A stretch of 64,000 nucleotides of DNA from Saprospiraceae bacterium (GCA_027488135.1 JAIYCH010000085.1:39277-103276), one strand, 5' to 3'. Positions 1-9,826 are shown, counted from the stretch's first letter. Notes: generated from the letters alone by a model not told the origin. A program made the numbers and translations.

Positions 1-381
1 AAAAAAGAATATAACCTTACTGGTATTCCTCATACAAAGGTAAAAGTAGTTTTCACCTACCATTTTTTTGATAGTTGGGACTATAAAAATGGAAGAGATG
101 AATTTGCTTTTGCCGCATTTTCAGTTCCCGGGACAACGCCAAATAACACAAATGGTAATTTTCAAGTAGGTTGGAGGGCTCCCGGGAGAACATCAGAATT
201 TGCCGCTCATTTTGTTAACGCGGGATATAATACTACCGTTGGATCTGATTATAATTTAAGAGCCTCTATGATTGCCGAAACAACCCTGGATAAATTTTGG
301 GTCGTGTTTGGTTCAAATCTTGACCAAAGTATTGCAGATGAAAATTTTGGTGTTAGCAATATTGAAATTTGGGTAAAATAA
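1..381 (+). CDS. Secreted surface protein, C-terminal part only (paralog of the next two genes)
   Basis: Only the last 126 codons lie in the window; the open frame enters from the left edge and stops with TAA. The residues HTKVKVVFTYHFFDSWD, a KFWVVFGS segment and a final VSNIEIWVK align with the ends of the two following genes, so this is the first visible member of a tandem paralogous family. By analogy the missing part should hold a signal peptide and the shared N-terminal beta domain. No T9SS sorting domain is present at the end. Function unknown; the C-terminal domain looks like a beta-sandwich adhesion or glycan-binding module, which is an inference from its aromatic, beta-rich pattern. 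Confidence 0.8.
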   Translation, partial: KKEYNLTGIPHTKVKVVFTYHFFDSWDYKNGRDEFAFAAFSVPGTTPNNTNGNFQVGWRAPGRTSEFAAHFVNAGYNTTVGSDYNLRASMIAETTLDKFWVVFGSNLDQSIADENFGVSNIEIWVK

Positions 382-440
382 ATTAGTTGGTATAATCAAC
401 TTACTTCAACTTGAAAACAAAATTCATAGTTACTCAAAAA

Positions 441-1664
441 ATGTATAGAGATATGATAAAAAACAGAAAATTCTTGAGGTATAAATATTTGGCTTTTTTA
501 CTGTTTGGTAGTGTTCTTTTTTTGTCCGGCCAGGCCTCATTAAGAATGCAGGGATCCCTTCAGAAGCCTTCAGGAAAACCATTTGACAATGGCTTTCATT
601 CAATTACTTTTAAGCTTTATGAAGTGGAAGTAGGCGGACAAGCCATCTGGACGGAAGTACAACCACGAGTTCAGGTCCAGAACGGTTTATACGAGGCTTC
701 CCTGGGGAGTATAGTGCCATTGAACTTGAGTTTTAATAAAAGGTATTATCTGGGTGCAGCGGTGAATGGAGGAGCTGAACTAGCACCCAGAGCTATTTTG
801 GGTAATTCACCTTATGCTACTTCTGTTACAGGAAAGGATAATGTTTTTCCTACTTCAGGTACCGTCGGTGTTGGAACACGCGTGCCGGACACCCTGGCAT
901 ATTCCCTTCAATTGAGCAAAACAAATGGAACTGGAACCTTACTCATTGATGGGGCGCAGCGTTCAGAACTGATTTTAAAAAGAGCAAGTAATTCCGCAGC
1001 AGGAAGCATAAGCTTTGATAGTTCGAACATTTCGATCCGTAATCTTTCAATTTCAATTCAAAATAATCTGGAGCTTCCAACAGGTGCGTCAATAAAATAT
1101 AATGGCCTTTCTGACTGGCGACTTATCGACCCTGATGATTTTAATACAAGTAATGATGGATGGATATGTCATGAAGATTGGTTTAACACCACAACAAAGA
1201 CTACTCAGCGCGGTATTCCTAATACCCCTTTTAGTAAAAGTAATATTTTAAGACCAAACCAGCATGGAAATGATGTGCTAAAAAAGGAATATAATCTGAC
1301 TAATGTTCCGCACACTATGATAAAAGTTGTTTTTACGTATCATTTTTTGGATTCATGGGATGCCGATGAGGGTGGTTGGGCTGCATTTGCACCTTCACAA
1401 AATCCTTATGTGGCTGATGGACGACAAGATGGAAATTTTTATGTGGCTTGGTATAATCAGTCACCATTAAAATTTAGTCCAGACGGTTTTTCATCAGATC
1501 CAGGATATTTTGGATCTTCCAGTGGCACTGACGCTGGCGTTCAAGGGGAGATGACAGTTTGGCATACGGCCAATAATTTTTGGTTGTTTTTTGGTTCAAC
1601 CTTAGACTCGGATAGTAATGATGAAAGCTATGGTATTTCCAATATTGAGATTTGGGTCCGTTGA
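441..1664 (+). CDS. Secreted surface protein of tandem family, DSWD-type C-terminal domain
   Basis: A protein of about 407 residues. The frame is also open to a TTG at 411, but ATG 441 follows an A-rich stretch and gives a normal signal peptide (KNRKFLRYKY, a hydrophobic core, then SGQA); ATG 453 is also possible. The mature N-terminus (about residues 33-125) matches a module common in secreted Bacteroidota proteins: 'QG.L....G.....G...ITFKLY', 'NGGAELAPR', 'SPYA', then 'GTVGVGT'. From about residue 226 a second domain begins with WRLIDPDDF and contains FLDSWD, NNFWLFFGS and ESYGISNIEIWVR. The same architecture is in the next gene, 41 bases downstream, and the end of it in the gene before. 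It is probably exported and surface-associated, but no T9SS sorting tail is visible. Specific function unknown. Confidence 0.85.
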   Translation: MYRDMIKNRKFLRYKYLAFLLFGSVLFLSGQASLRMQGSLQKPSGKPFDNGFHSITFKLYEVEVGGQAIWTEVQPRVQVQNGLYEASLGSIVPLNLSFNKRYYLGAAVNGGAELAPRAILGNSPYATSVTGKDNVFPTSGTVGVGTRVPDTLAYSLQLSKTNGTGTLLIDGAQRSELILKRASNSAAGSISFDSSNISIRNLSISIQNNLELPTGASIKYNGLSDWRLIDPDDFNTSNDGWICHEDWFNTTTKTTQRGIPNTPFSKSNILRPNQHGNDVLKKEYNLTNVPHTMIKVVFTYHFLDSWDADEGGWAAFAPSQNPYVADGRQDGNFYVAWYNQSPLKFSPDGFSSDPGYFGSSSGTDAGVQGEMTVWHTANNFWLFFGSTLDSDSNDESYGISNIEIWVR

Positions 1665-1705
1665 TTGATGGATAATTAAATGCTTCTTTAAGTGATAAAA
1701 AGACT

Positions 1706-2893
1706 ATGAAAAATATATTACAACTTATATGCCTTATTTGTTTGATGCAAAGTGTACCAAATATGTATGGCCAGGCAACCTTAAATATTCAGGGTATCGT
1801 TCGAAAATCAACCGGAGCAAATCTTGATGATGGTACCTACAGTATGACTTTTCGATTATATACTACTTCTTCAGGTGGATCGAATATCTGGTCAGAAACC
1901 CATGATAATATGGATGTTACTTCAGGAGTATATGGCGCTGTCCTGGGTTTGATAAATCCGTTTACCATTCCGTTTGACCAACCTTATTTTTTAGGCATAT
2001 CCGTAGATGGCGGGGCGGAAGTTTCACCGCGATTGCGTTTAACTGCTTCACCCTATACCCTTTCCCTTATTGGGCAGAGTAATATTTTTCCATCTACAGG
2101 AACGGTTGGATTAGGAACTATTTCACCGGATGCCACTGCCCTAATGCATGTAAAGAATAACACAGGTAATTCAAGAATTACCATAGAGGGTAAAGATACC
2201 GCTGTAATAGTAATGAAGACAAGAACGAATACTACGGCTATAACTTTTAATGGTAGTAAAATCTCTATTCCTGATTTAAGCGGTTACCTTTCCCAAGGTG
2301 TAAGTTTACCTCCAGGGCAAACGATAAAATATAATAATGTTCCAACCTGGCGATTAATAGAAGATGATAATTTTACCGCGGACACAGAAGGGTGGGAATG
2401 TACGGATAACTGGAATAGTTCAGCAGGTAAAACTTTTGATCGATTTAAGCCGGATGGACCTTTTAGTCCCTGGATTTTGCGACCTAACCTGGATGGAAAA
2501 AACACCCTGGTGAAACAGTTTAATTTAGGTGGAACGCCTCACACCATGGTAAAAGTGGTTTTTACCTTCCATTTTTTTGATTCTTGGGATGCCCTTGAGT
2601 TTGGATATGGCGCTTTCGGTACCAGAAAAACCCCTTCTGATGGAGCTAACCAAACTTCAGGCGTATTTCAAGTAGGCTGGTACCAAACGGTTGAACCTAG
2701 GTTTAATGCTGCCTTTAGAAGCACTGGTTATGGTAATTTTTTTACCAATTCTGCATCTGATTACAATATTCGAGCTGAAATGGTTGCCCAGATGACGGAT
2801 GATAATTTTTGGGTCATTTTTGGATCAGATTCCGATTCTGCTGGAGCTGACGAAAGTTATGGTATTAGCAATATCCAGATTTGGGTAAGATAG
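1706..2893 (+). CDS. Secreted surface protein of tandem family, DSWD-type C-terminal domain
   Basis: A 395-residue paralog of the preceding gene. It has a signal peptide (MKNILQLICLICLMQ to about MYGQA) and an N-terminal beta module at roughly residues 23-113 ('IQGIVRKSTG', 'MTFRLYTT', 'DGGAEVSPR', 'SPYTLS', 'GTVGLGT'). The C-terminal domain from about residue 215 starts WRLIEDDNF and carries FFDSWD, NFWVIFGSD and ESYGISNIQIWVR. The gene lies 30 bases upstream of the giant T9SS cargo gene with no terminator between them, so co-transcription is likely. Sequence divergence between the copies argues for an old duplication rather than a recent one. Function unknown; a binding or adhesive role is inferred only from architecture. 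Confidence 0.85.
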   Translation: MKNILQLICLICLMQSVPNMYGQATLNIQGIVRKSTGANLDDGTYSMTFRLYTTSSGGSNIWSETHDNMDVTSGVYGAVLGLINPFTIPFDQPYFLGISVDGGAEVSPRLRLTASPYTLSLIGQSNIFPSTGTVGLGTISPDATALMHVKNNTGNSRITIEGKDTAVIVMKTRTNTTAITFNGSKISIPDLSGYLSQGVSLPPGQTIKYNNVPTWRLIEDDNFTADTEGWECTDNWNSSAGKTFDRFKPDGPFSPWILRPNLDGKNTLVKQFNLGGTPHTMVKVVFTFHFFDSWDALEFGYGAFGTRKTPSDGANQTSGVFQVGWYQTVEPRFNAAFRSTGYGNFFTNSASDYNIRAEMVAQMTDDNFWVIFGSDSDSAGADESYGISNIQIWVR

Positions 2894-2923
2894 TCCGTTT
2901 AATATGTCTTCAAGTAAAAAACT

Positions 2924-5900
2924 ATGAAAAATTTAATTAACCTTTTATTCCTTGTGTATTTAGGACTGTTTTTTGTACCCACAAAAATGGGCGCACAAGC
3001 GAGTCCAAACTGCGAGACAATAAGAGTTGATGATTATTATATCGGGCGGACCTTTTTTAATCATGGAAGTGTTTCTAATAGTGTAAATACTAAAATTCAG
3101 CTCAGTGCAACGGTAGGACAAACTATTACAGGTAGTTTCTTTGGTACAGGAGTCAAAGGGGGATATGGTTTCTGGGCTGGTTTTACCATGCCACCAAAAC
3201 CTCCTTCCGTTGTAGCAAGCCAAGGGGACTTGGAAGATCGTATTGAAATAAAATGGACGCCTGATCCATTGAGTCCAGCGGCAACTTCATATAAGGTGTA
3301 CCGTAATAATTCTTTGTTGGCTACTTTGGATGGTGAAACCTATTCCTTTATGGACTTCAATGTCATCGCAGGTACCTTTTATACTTATTCTGTCAGTGGA
3401 ATTAATTCCTCTGGCGAAGGAAACAAATCCTCGGCTTTAGGTCACGTAAATCCTAATGGGGTAGTGACCGGAAGGATTACTTCTTCCACCGGAAATCCAG
3501 TAGTTGAAACAGTAGTTACCATTTCACCTACATTGGGTTCATCCTTGCGTTTTTCTGGCGATGATATGGCATTTACCCAATATAATTCGAAATTCCCCAA
3601 ATCTAATTTTACTATATCAGCATGGATAAAATTAGATAGTACCAATGATAATACAGCTATTTTAGATATGGGCAGTAACCTATCCAAAAATTGGTGGCTA
3701 CACACTCTACCTGCTACAGAAGGGAAAGGGGTACGATTTGGTGTAGGAAAGGGAAGTAGCCAAAAAACGGAGCTAAATTTTACTTTCCCGGTCGGAACAG
3801 AAAGCAACTGGCATAATATCGCAGCAAGTTATAACGGAAACGCACTATTATTATATGTCGATGGTGATTTGGTTGGATCCACTGCAACCACCATTTCAAT
3901 GGACAGCATTCCCTTGTTTTTAGGACAGACACCCACAGCCTCTCGTTTTTTTAAGGGACGCCTAGATGAACTACGATTTTTTAATCGACAGCTTGCGCAG
4001 ACGGAGGTTCAAATGTTCATGAAACAATCTGGTAATTCTGATGCTAAAGGTCTTGTGGCTTATTGGAAATTTGATGAAGGTGTGGGAAATAAAGCTTTTG
4101 ATCTGACAGGAAATCGTCTCCAGCTTTATTTTTGTGGTCCTGAGTGGGATAAGGCCGATATACCTGACGTGGTTAATGCTGCAGTAAGTAATGAGAATGG
4201 ATTTTATAAAATAGCTGGTGTTAATTATGGCGCGGGTACCACCTTTAATGTCAGCCCTTCAAAAAATTTCTATTTCAATCAGTCCCTTGAGTTTAATTCC
4301 TCTAATTCGGATTATGCACGACTCACAAATTTTTCCTTGCGCGATAGTGCAACCATTACAACATCAGTAAATGGCTTTGATTTGAGTAGTAAACAGGTGA
4401 TTCTAAGTAAAGCAGATAATGCAGGTGCCAATCAATTTGCCGTATTTCTAAATGCAGGAAATATTGAGGTGATGGTTGGAAATACAACGCAGCAATATGG
4501 TAGCCTTGGTCTTGGTTTTCATCATCTTGCTTTCGTCTTGGAGAAGGTAGGAACAAATTTGACCGTGACTTTTTATAAGGATGGAGCACTTGTAGGAGCT
4601 AAGTCTTTTACTACTACCAACTGGACAGGTCTTCCCTGGAGGCTGGGAGCACGTGCTGTCAGCGCCAATACCCATGGTGATTATTTTACTGGTTTGATTG
4701 ATGAAGTAGCCTTCTTTTCCCAAATGTTACCTTTGAATACCATTCAAAAATATGCAAATGTTGGAACAGGAGTAACGGATACTTCCCTTGTTTCTTATTT
4801 TAATCTGAACGAGGGAATGGGAACTTCCCTGAAAGATATTGGTACAGCCCTGACAGGAGATGGACAGGTTTTTGGTGCTCGTTGGAGTTCCGTTACTGCC
4901 ATCATACAGACTTTACCTCACGATTTTTCACCCTCTGTATCTGTAGTTACCCTAAATCCAAGTAATACAAGTGCCGATAAGGTTGACTTTACAGATTTGA
5001 GCACCATTCCTGTAAGTGGTTATGTAAGGTTTGAAAACACCAACTGTTTTCAGGCGAAAGTTGAAATTCTGGTGAACGGAAAATCAAATATTCCACAGAT
5101 TTTTACAAATAGTGAAGGGCGTTTTTCTGCTGATTTTGAACCTGGGAAAAAAATTGTGTTAACTCCTAAATTCGAAGATCATACTTTTTTTCCAGCTACC
5201 TGGGAAATTCCAAATATCGCCGCGCCTGTGTCTGGAATTTTATTCCGTAATCAGGTTAAACGAAGTGTTACCGGACAGATGGCGGGTGGAATTTGCCGAA
5301 AGTCAATTATTCCTTCAGGGGCTATAGCAAAAGTTAAAATAGCTACCTTAAATGGTTGTTTTGAAAAAGTAGTACAACTTTCAGAAAATGGTAAATTTAT
5401 ATTAAATGGAATTCCTGCCGATTCTGTTACATTGACTGTCATAGAACATAGCAATCCAGTTATTTACAACTTTTTTCAAAAATTAGGAGGACAGACCATC
5501 AGCCTTAAAATGTCTAATGATACCGTCGATTTTATTTATTTAGCCCCACCTAATGTCGAACTTACGCCACTGGATACAAATCTTTGTGGTGATCCTATGT
5601 TAGATATGCTCCAAAGGAGTAAAACCACTGTCAGAGTATTTGAACAATATGATGGTGGAAAATGCTATTTGCAGAACGCCTTACTCACTATTAATAATGA
5701 TATTGCCAGTTTATCTCAATTTGACACCTTGATGTCTGGTGGATCTTTGGTGCATTCCTTTAGAGTAGAAGCGCCCAATATTGTGGCACCTTTTTTTAAG
5801 CAACTTCAGGTGACGGCTACTTCAAATGGGGAGAAATCAACGGCTTCATTAAAAGCTGTTGTTCTTGGACGGAGGCCTCGGCAGACTACCTTTACTTCAT

Positions 5901-8900
5901 CTTCTCCAAGTATTCCCTTTATTATTTTACGGGATCCACCTGGTGACGCTTCTTATTCTTATATAGAAGAGGGACAAACCGTTTGCGAAACTTGGGCCTT
6001 TTCTGCTACAGATTCAAAAGATACCGAAGGAGATGTGACCTTATCCCTTGGTCCTGATATTGAAATTGAAACGGGAATTTTAGTGTCTTTTGCCACATCC
6101 ATTGATGTGACGGCTGATCTTGGATATACCTTTAGCAGTAACGTTACTAATCTGGCGTCAGAAGAAATGGAAATGTGTATAACTTCCACCCGAACGATTT
6201 CTACCAGTGATAATGATATTATTGTAGGGGGAGAAATGGGAGGGGATGTTTATGTTGGTGGAGCAATGAATTTCCTCTATGGGATTACGGATGAACTTTT
6301 ATATGATACGGCTAATTGTTCCTTTTATCTGGATAAAGGAATGTTTATGTTTCCTGATGGTTTTGCAACTACTTTCTTATATACAGAGTATCATATTAAA
6401 AATAATATTATTCCATCTTTGACGCTACTTGGAGATACTACCAGTGTAAAAACATGGGAAAGTATCATTGCTGATAATGATAAGCAGAAAAAAGAAGCTG
6501 TATTTTCTAAAAATCTTTCTTTTGATGCAGGGGTCGTTTACGAGGAATCTGAGACGACAGAAAATAGTAAATCTAAAACTACTTCATGGGTTCAAAACTT
6601 TAGTGATGGTTATTCTCAGGCTTTTGGATTAACGGTGAATGGTATTGGCGCAACTTCCGGACTCGCTATTAACTGGACGAAGGAACAAAGTAAAGACACA
6701 ACAAAAACAACCGTAGATTCTCGTACGGTGGGTTATGTCCTTGCTGACGATGACATAGGGGATAATTTCACCGTTAATATAAAAAAGGATAAAACGTATG
6801 GTACGCCGGTATTTGAAACAGTGAGTGGACAAACTCAATGTCCGTATGAACCAAATACTCAGCCGAGAGAAGGCGTTGATCTTGCTGCTGACAAACAGGT
6901 TGCCATTAATGTTCCAATGAACGAACCAGCTATTTTTAAGTTGAAACTTGGAAATAAAAGTCAATCTGAAGAATCAAAGTCTTATTCTTTAGCAAGTTCA
7001 CAGGAAAGCAATCCTCTCGGAGCAGTCATTTTGTTTAATGGTCAGGAAGCCCTGAATGTTGGCGTTCCGTTTGGACAAAGTGTTGAAGTAATTATGACTG
7101 TGTATCGTGGGCCGGAGGCATTTACTTATGAAAATTTATCCGTAAGTCTTTTTTCAGATTGTGAAGCTGATCGTGCGGGTTCTTTGAGTATTGACGTTGA
7201 TCCGGAATTTAACGAGGACATGGAGTTTGATGTTTATTTCCTTGAACCTTGCAGCCCTATAGATATTGGTTTTCCTTTACAAAATTGGGTTTTAACACCT
7301 AATTCTGGTGATACCATGCTCATTACCCTAAATGAGTTCAACCGGAATGATCCTGATCTTGAATTGATTAGAGTACAATATCGCCGGAAACAAGGGGATG
7401 GTGCCTGGATTAATATTGCTGAGGTGCTTAAAGCAGATTTAGATAATGATGTCTTTAAAATTGTTAAATGGGGTACTGTTGGGCTTAAAGATGGAGAATA
7501 TGAAATTAGGGCACTTACTCAATGTATCGGGGGCTTAAACGCAGGTATTTCTACTGTCATTTTAGGCAGATTTGAACGACAGGCGCCAGAAGTCTTCGGC
7601 ACGCCTGAGCCTATTGACGGCGTTTTTTCCATAGGGGACGAAATTAGCATTACATTTAACGAGCAGGTAAAGTGCGACGGCTTAATTAAAGCAGATGTTT
7701 TTAATAACAATAATGTAGGACTTTATGACTTAGCAACGGGTACACTCATAGATGCCATCATATCGTGCAGTAAGGACAAAATTATTATTACACCTAACGT
7801 TCCAAATAAATTTATTGAAAATAAAACGCTGCAGGTACGCGTAAATAATATTCCCGATTTGGCTGGAAATAAATTCCTGGAAAAAAAATGGGACTTTTTT
7901 GTTGATCGTAATCCCATAAGCTGGAGCGAAGATCAGGTCAATGTAGTTAAACTGGAGGAAGAAACCATTACGGTTACCAGAAAATTGGTTAATAGTGGAG
8001 GACAGGTACAGAACTATGAATTAAAAGATTTGCCTAAATGGGTAAAGGTTTTACCTTTAGTGGGTACTTTGCAACCGGGTGCTTTTCAAATCGTCACTTT
8101 TGAATTTGATAATTCTGCCGCTCTCGGACATTATAGAGACACTATTTTTGCAGAAAGCGCGCAAGGTTCTGAACCTTTATATCTTGATTTTAGAGTGGTA
8201 TGTCCAGATCCAGTCTGGAATCTGAATAGGGAAGGGTATAGTTTCTCTATGAATATGACGCTGGAGCTTAATATTGATGGCACGGTCTCAACAGACAACA
8301 GAGATATTGTAGGTGCATTTATAGGCAGAGAGTTACGTGGCCTTGGCCGTGTTCAATACAACCAGGAACTAAAAAAACACCTGGTATTTATGACTGTATA
8401 TAGTAATGTATCTTCAGGTGATACCGTTAAATTCCAGGTTTGGGATGCTTCAGCATGTAAACTGTATGGTAAAACCATTGAGTCATTTAAATTTGAGCCT
8501 GATGGACTCGTCGGGTCACCTTTCCAGTCTCAAGTATTGCGTACAAATAATTTATTACTTGTTAAAATTCCAATCCAGGTTGGATGGAACTGGATATCCT
8601 ACAATGTTGGTTTACCAGATCCTACCGTCGGAAAAGCACTTGAATCGCTATCAAATCCTAAGGGTGCACTCATAAAGGGTCAAACAGCTTTCAGTTCCTA
8701 TTCAACTTCATTGTTATCATGGATAGGTAGTCTTAAAAATCTCTCCCATTTGTCCATGTACCAATATCAGTCTGCTTCTACAGATTCACTCCTTTTATTA
8801 GGTTCACCCCTTGATCCAACTACGCCTATTCCAGTAGTTAGTGGTTGGAACTGGATTGGCTTTTTACCGCAAAGGGGTATGCCAGTTACAGCAGCATTAT

Positions 8901-9763
8901 CTTCCTTAAACCCTCAAAATGGAGATTTGATTAAGGGACAGTTTACTTTTGCCCAATATGTCGCAGGACTAGGATGGCTTGGAAATCTTACCTATATGAG
9001 TTCACCTAATGGTTATCTATTAAAATTAGGTAATCCTGGCTCTTTGGTTTATCCAAAAATTGTTGGTAATAATTTACAAACAAACGGAGAAGAGAAGCGT
9101 AAATTACCTTCTACTATGGCGAAACCAGGACATTTTAACTATTGGAAAGTTAAACCAATTGGATATGAACAAAGTATGAATATCATTGCCCTAGTGGAGC
9201 GAAGAGGACAAGGAGCTATTCTTGATGAAGGGGATGAAGTGGGTGCTTTTTTCAAAGATGAACTTCGAGGTGTTGGTGAGGTCATTTATGTGGAAGCGCT
9301 CGATGCTTACCTTATCTTTTTAACCGTATTTGCCAACTATGAAGGGGAAACCATCCAATTTAAATTTTTCGATTCTTCTGAATCAAAAGTTTTTGATTTA
9401 AACGAGTCGATTCTTTTTAAGAATAACACGATAAGGGGTCTTGTTGAAAAACCGCAGATTTTCTCTATTGCTTCAACTACCGCAGTACATAATCTTACCT
9501 TGGAAAATCAAAATATTGAGGTTTATCCTAATCCTGCAGGTGAAATGGCTTTTATACAAATAACTTTACCAGAAAATGAGGCGCTTTCTGTTCAGGTGAC
9601 CGATGCCTTTGGGCGTGAACTTTGGAAATCAGATATTGAAGGAAATATAGGGGTTAATAAATTTGAATGGAAAATAAATGCTGACCTACCTTCAGGTTGG
9701 TATTTCATAGCGGTAAAAGGAAAGAATGGCCTGAGGATTTCAAAAATCGAGGTATTGCGTTAA
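2924..9763 (+). CDS. Giant multidomain secreted protein (FN3, two LamG-like domains, Big_5-like) with type A T9SS sorting domain
   Basis: 2279 residues. Order of parts: signal peptide (1-25); FN3-like domain (about 93-170, 'YKVYRNNSLLATL'); LamG/concanavalin-like domains at about 206-400 and 452-640 ('ISAWIKL', 'YVDGDLVGS', 'YWKFDEG.G'); carboxypeptidase-regulatory-like beta domains; an unassigned segment opening with ILRDPPGD (1001-1008) and containing VGYVLADDDIGDNF (1269 on) and CPYEPNTQPREGV (1306 on); a Big_5/SbsA-like domain (about 1555-1661, 'FSIGDEISITFNE'); a VGAF..ELRG module (1773-1876); two GWNWI repeats (1886-2046); a second VGAF..ELRG module (2070-2183); and a type A Por sorting tail (2197-2279, 'VYPNPAGE', 'LPSGWYFIAV'). 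The tail is known to route cargo through the T9SS, so the protein should be displayed or released at the cell surface. A PorP/SprF gene follows. Ligand unknown; adhesion or binding is inferred. Confidence 0.88.
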   Translation: MKNLINLLFLVYLGLFFVPTKMGAQASPNCETIRVDDYYIGRTFFNHGSVSNSVNTKIQLSATVGQTITGSFFGTGVKGGYGFWAGFTMPPKPPSVVASQGDLEDRIEIKWTPDPLSPAATSYKVYRNNSLLATLDGETYSFMDFNVIAGTFYTYSVSGINSSGEGNKSSALGHVNPNGVVTGRITSSTGNPVVETVVTISPTLGSSLRFSGDDMAFTQYNSKFPKSNFTISAWIKLDSTNDNTAILDMGSNLSKNWWLHTLPATEGKGVRFGVGKGSSQKTELNFTFPVGTESNWHNIAASYNGNALLLYVDGDLVGSTATTISMDSIPLFLGQTPTASRFFKGRLDELRFFNRQLAQTEVQMFMKQSGNSDAKGLVAYWKFDEGVGNKAFDLTGNRLQLYFCGPEWDKADIPDVVNAAVSNENGFYKIAGVNYGAGTTFNVSPSKNFYFNQSLEFNSSNSDYARLTNFSLRDSATITTSVNGFDLSSKQVILSKADNAGANQFAVFLNAGNIEVMVGNTTQQYGSLGLGFHHLAFVLEKVGTNLTVTFYKDGALVGAKSFTTTNWTGLPWRLGARAVSANTHGDYFTGLIDEVAFFSQMLPLNTIQKYANVGTGVTDTSLVSYFNLNEGMGTSLKDIGTALTGDGQVFGARWSSVTAIIQTLPHDFSPSVSVVTLNPSNTSADKVDFTDLSTIPVSGYVRFENTNCFQAKVEILVNGKSNIPQIFTNSEGRFSADFEPGKKIVLTPKFEDHTFFPATWEIPNIAAPVSGILFRNQVKRSVTGQMAGGICRKSIIPSGAIAKVKIATLNGCFEKVVQLSENGKFILNGIPADSVTLTVIEHSNPVIYNFFQKLGGQTISLKMSNDTVDFIYLAPPNVELTPLDTNLCGDPMLDMLQRSKTTVRVFEQYDGGKCYLQNALLTINNDIASLSQFDTLMSGGSLVHSFRVEAPNIVAPFFKQLQVTATSNGEKSTASLKAVVLGRRPRQTTFTSSSPSIPFIILRDPPGDASYSYIEEGQTVCETWAFSATDSKDTEGDVTLSLGPDIEIETGILVSFATSIDVTADLGYTFSSNVTNLASEEMEMCITSTRTISTSDNDIIVGGEMGGDVYVGGAMNFLYGITDELLYDTANCSFYLDKGMFMFPDGFATTFLYTEYHIKNNIIPSLTLLGDTTSVKTWESIIADNDKQKKEAVFSKNLSFDAGVVYEESETTENSKSKTTSWVQNFSDGYSQAFGLTVNGIGATSGLAINWTKEQSKDTTKTTVDSRTVGYVLADDDIGDNFTVNIKKDKTYGTPVFETVSGQTQCPYEPNTQPREGVDLAADKQVAINVPMNEPAIFKLKLGNKSQSEESKSYSLASSQESNPLGAVILFNGQEALNVGVPFGQSVEVIMTVYRGPEAFTYENLSVSLFSDCEADRAGSLSIDVDPEFNEDMEFDVYFLEPCSPIDIGFPLQNWVLTPNSGDTMLITLNEFNRNDPDLELIRVQYRRKQGDGAWINIAEVLKADLDNDVFKIVKWGTVGLKDGEYEIRALTQCIGGLNAGISTVILGRFERQAPEVFGTPEPIDGVFSIGDEISITFNEQVKCDGLIKADVFNNNNVGLYDLATGTLIDAIISCSKDKIIITPNVPNKFIENKTLQVRVNNIPDLAGNKFLEKKWDFFVDRNPISWSEDQVNVVKLEEETITVTRKLVNSGGQVQNYELKDLPKWVKVLPLVGTLQPGAFQIVTFEFDNSAALGHYRDTIFAESAQGSEPLYLDFRVVCPDPVWNLNREGYSFSMNMTLELNIDGTVSTDNRDIVGAFIGRELRGLGRVQYNQELKKHLVFMTVYSNVSSGDTVKFQVWDASACKLYGKTIESFKFEPDGLVGSPFQSQVLRTNNLLLVKIPIQVGWNWISYNVGLPDPTVGKALESLSNPKGALIKGQTAFSSYSTSLLSWIGSLKNLSHLSMYQYQSASTDSLLLLGSPLDPTTPIPVVSGWNWIGFLPQRGMPVTAALSSLNPQNGDLIKGQFTFAQYVAGLGWLGNLTYMSSPNGYLLKLGNPGSLVYPKIVGNNLQTNGEEKRKLPSTMAKPGHFNYWKVKPIGYEQSMNIIALVERRGQGAILDEGDEVGAFFKDELRGVGEVIYVEALDAYLIFLTVFANYEGETIQFKFFDSSESKVFDLNESILFKNNTIRGLVEKPQIFSIASTTAVHNLTLENQNIEVYPNPAGEMAFIQITLPENEALSVQVTDAFGRELWKSDIEGNIGVNKFEWKINADLPSGWYFIAVKGKNGLRISKIEVLR

Positions 9764-9769
9764 AGATAC

Positions 9770-9799
9770 AAGGGTGCCTGCCAATGGTCAGGCACCCTT
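9770..9799 (+). terminator. Strong hairpin after the giant cargo gene
   Basis: A perfect 11-bp inverted repeat (AAGGGTGCCTG and CAGGCACCCTT around an 8-base loop) begins 7 bases after the stop codon and ends 27 bases before the PorP/SprF start. There is no clear T-run after it, so it may be a partial terminator or an mRNA-stabilising 3' hairpin that lowers expression of the next gene relative to the cargo. Confidence 0.6.
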
Positions 9800-9826
9800 A
9801 AAGTTAAACTAGAATTAATTTCTGAA

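Noticed and set aside
6629..6964. Antisense open frame of 111 codons inside the giant cargo gene
   Set aside because: It lies wholly within a strongly supported coding frame, has no signal for its own start, and its translation shows no recognisable domain.
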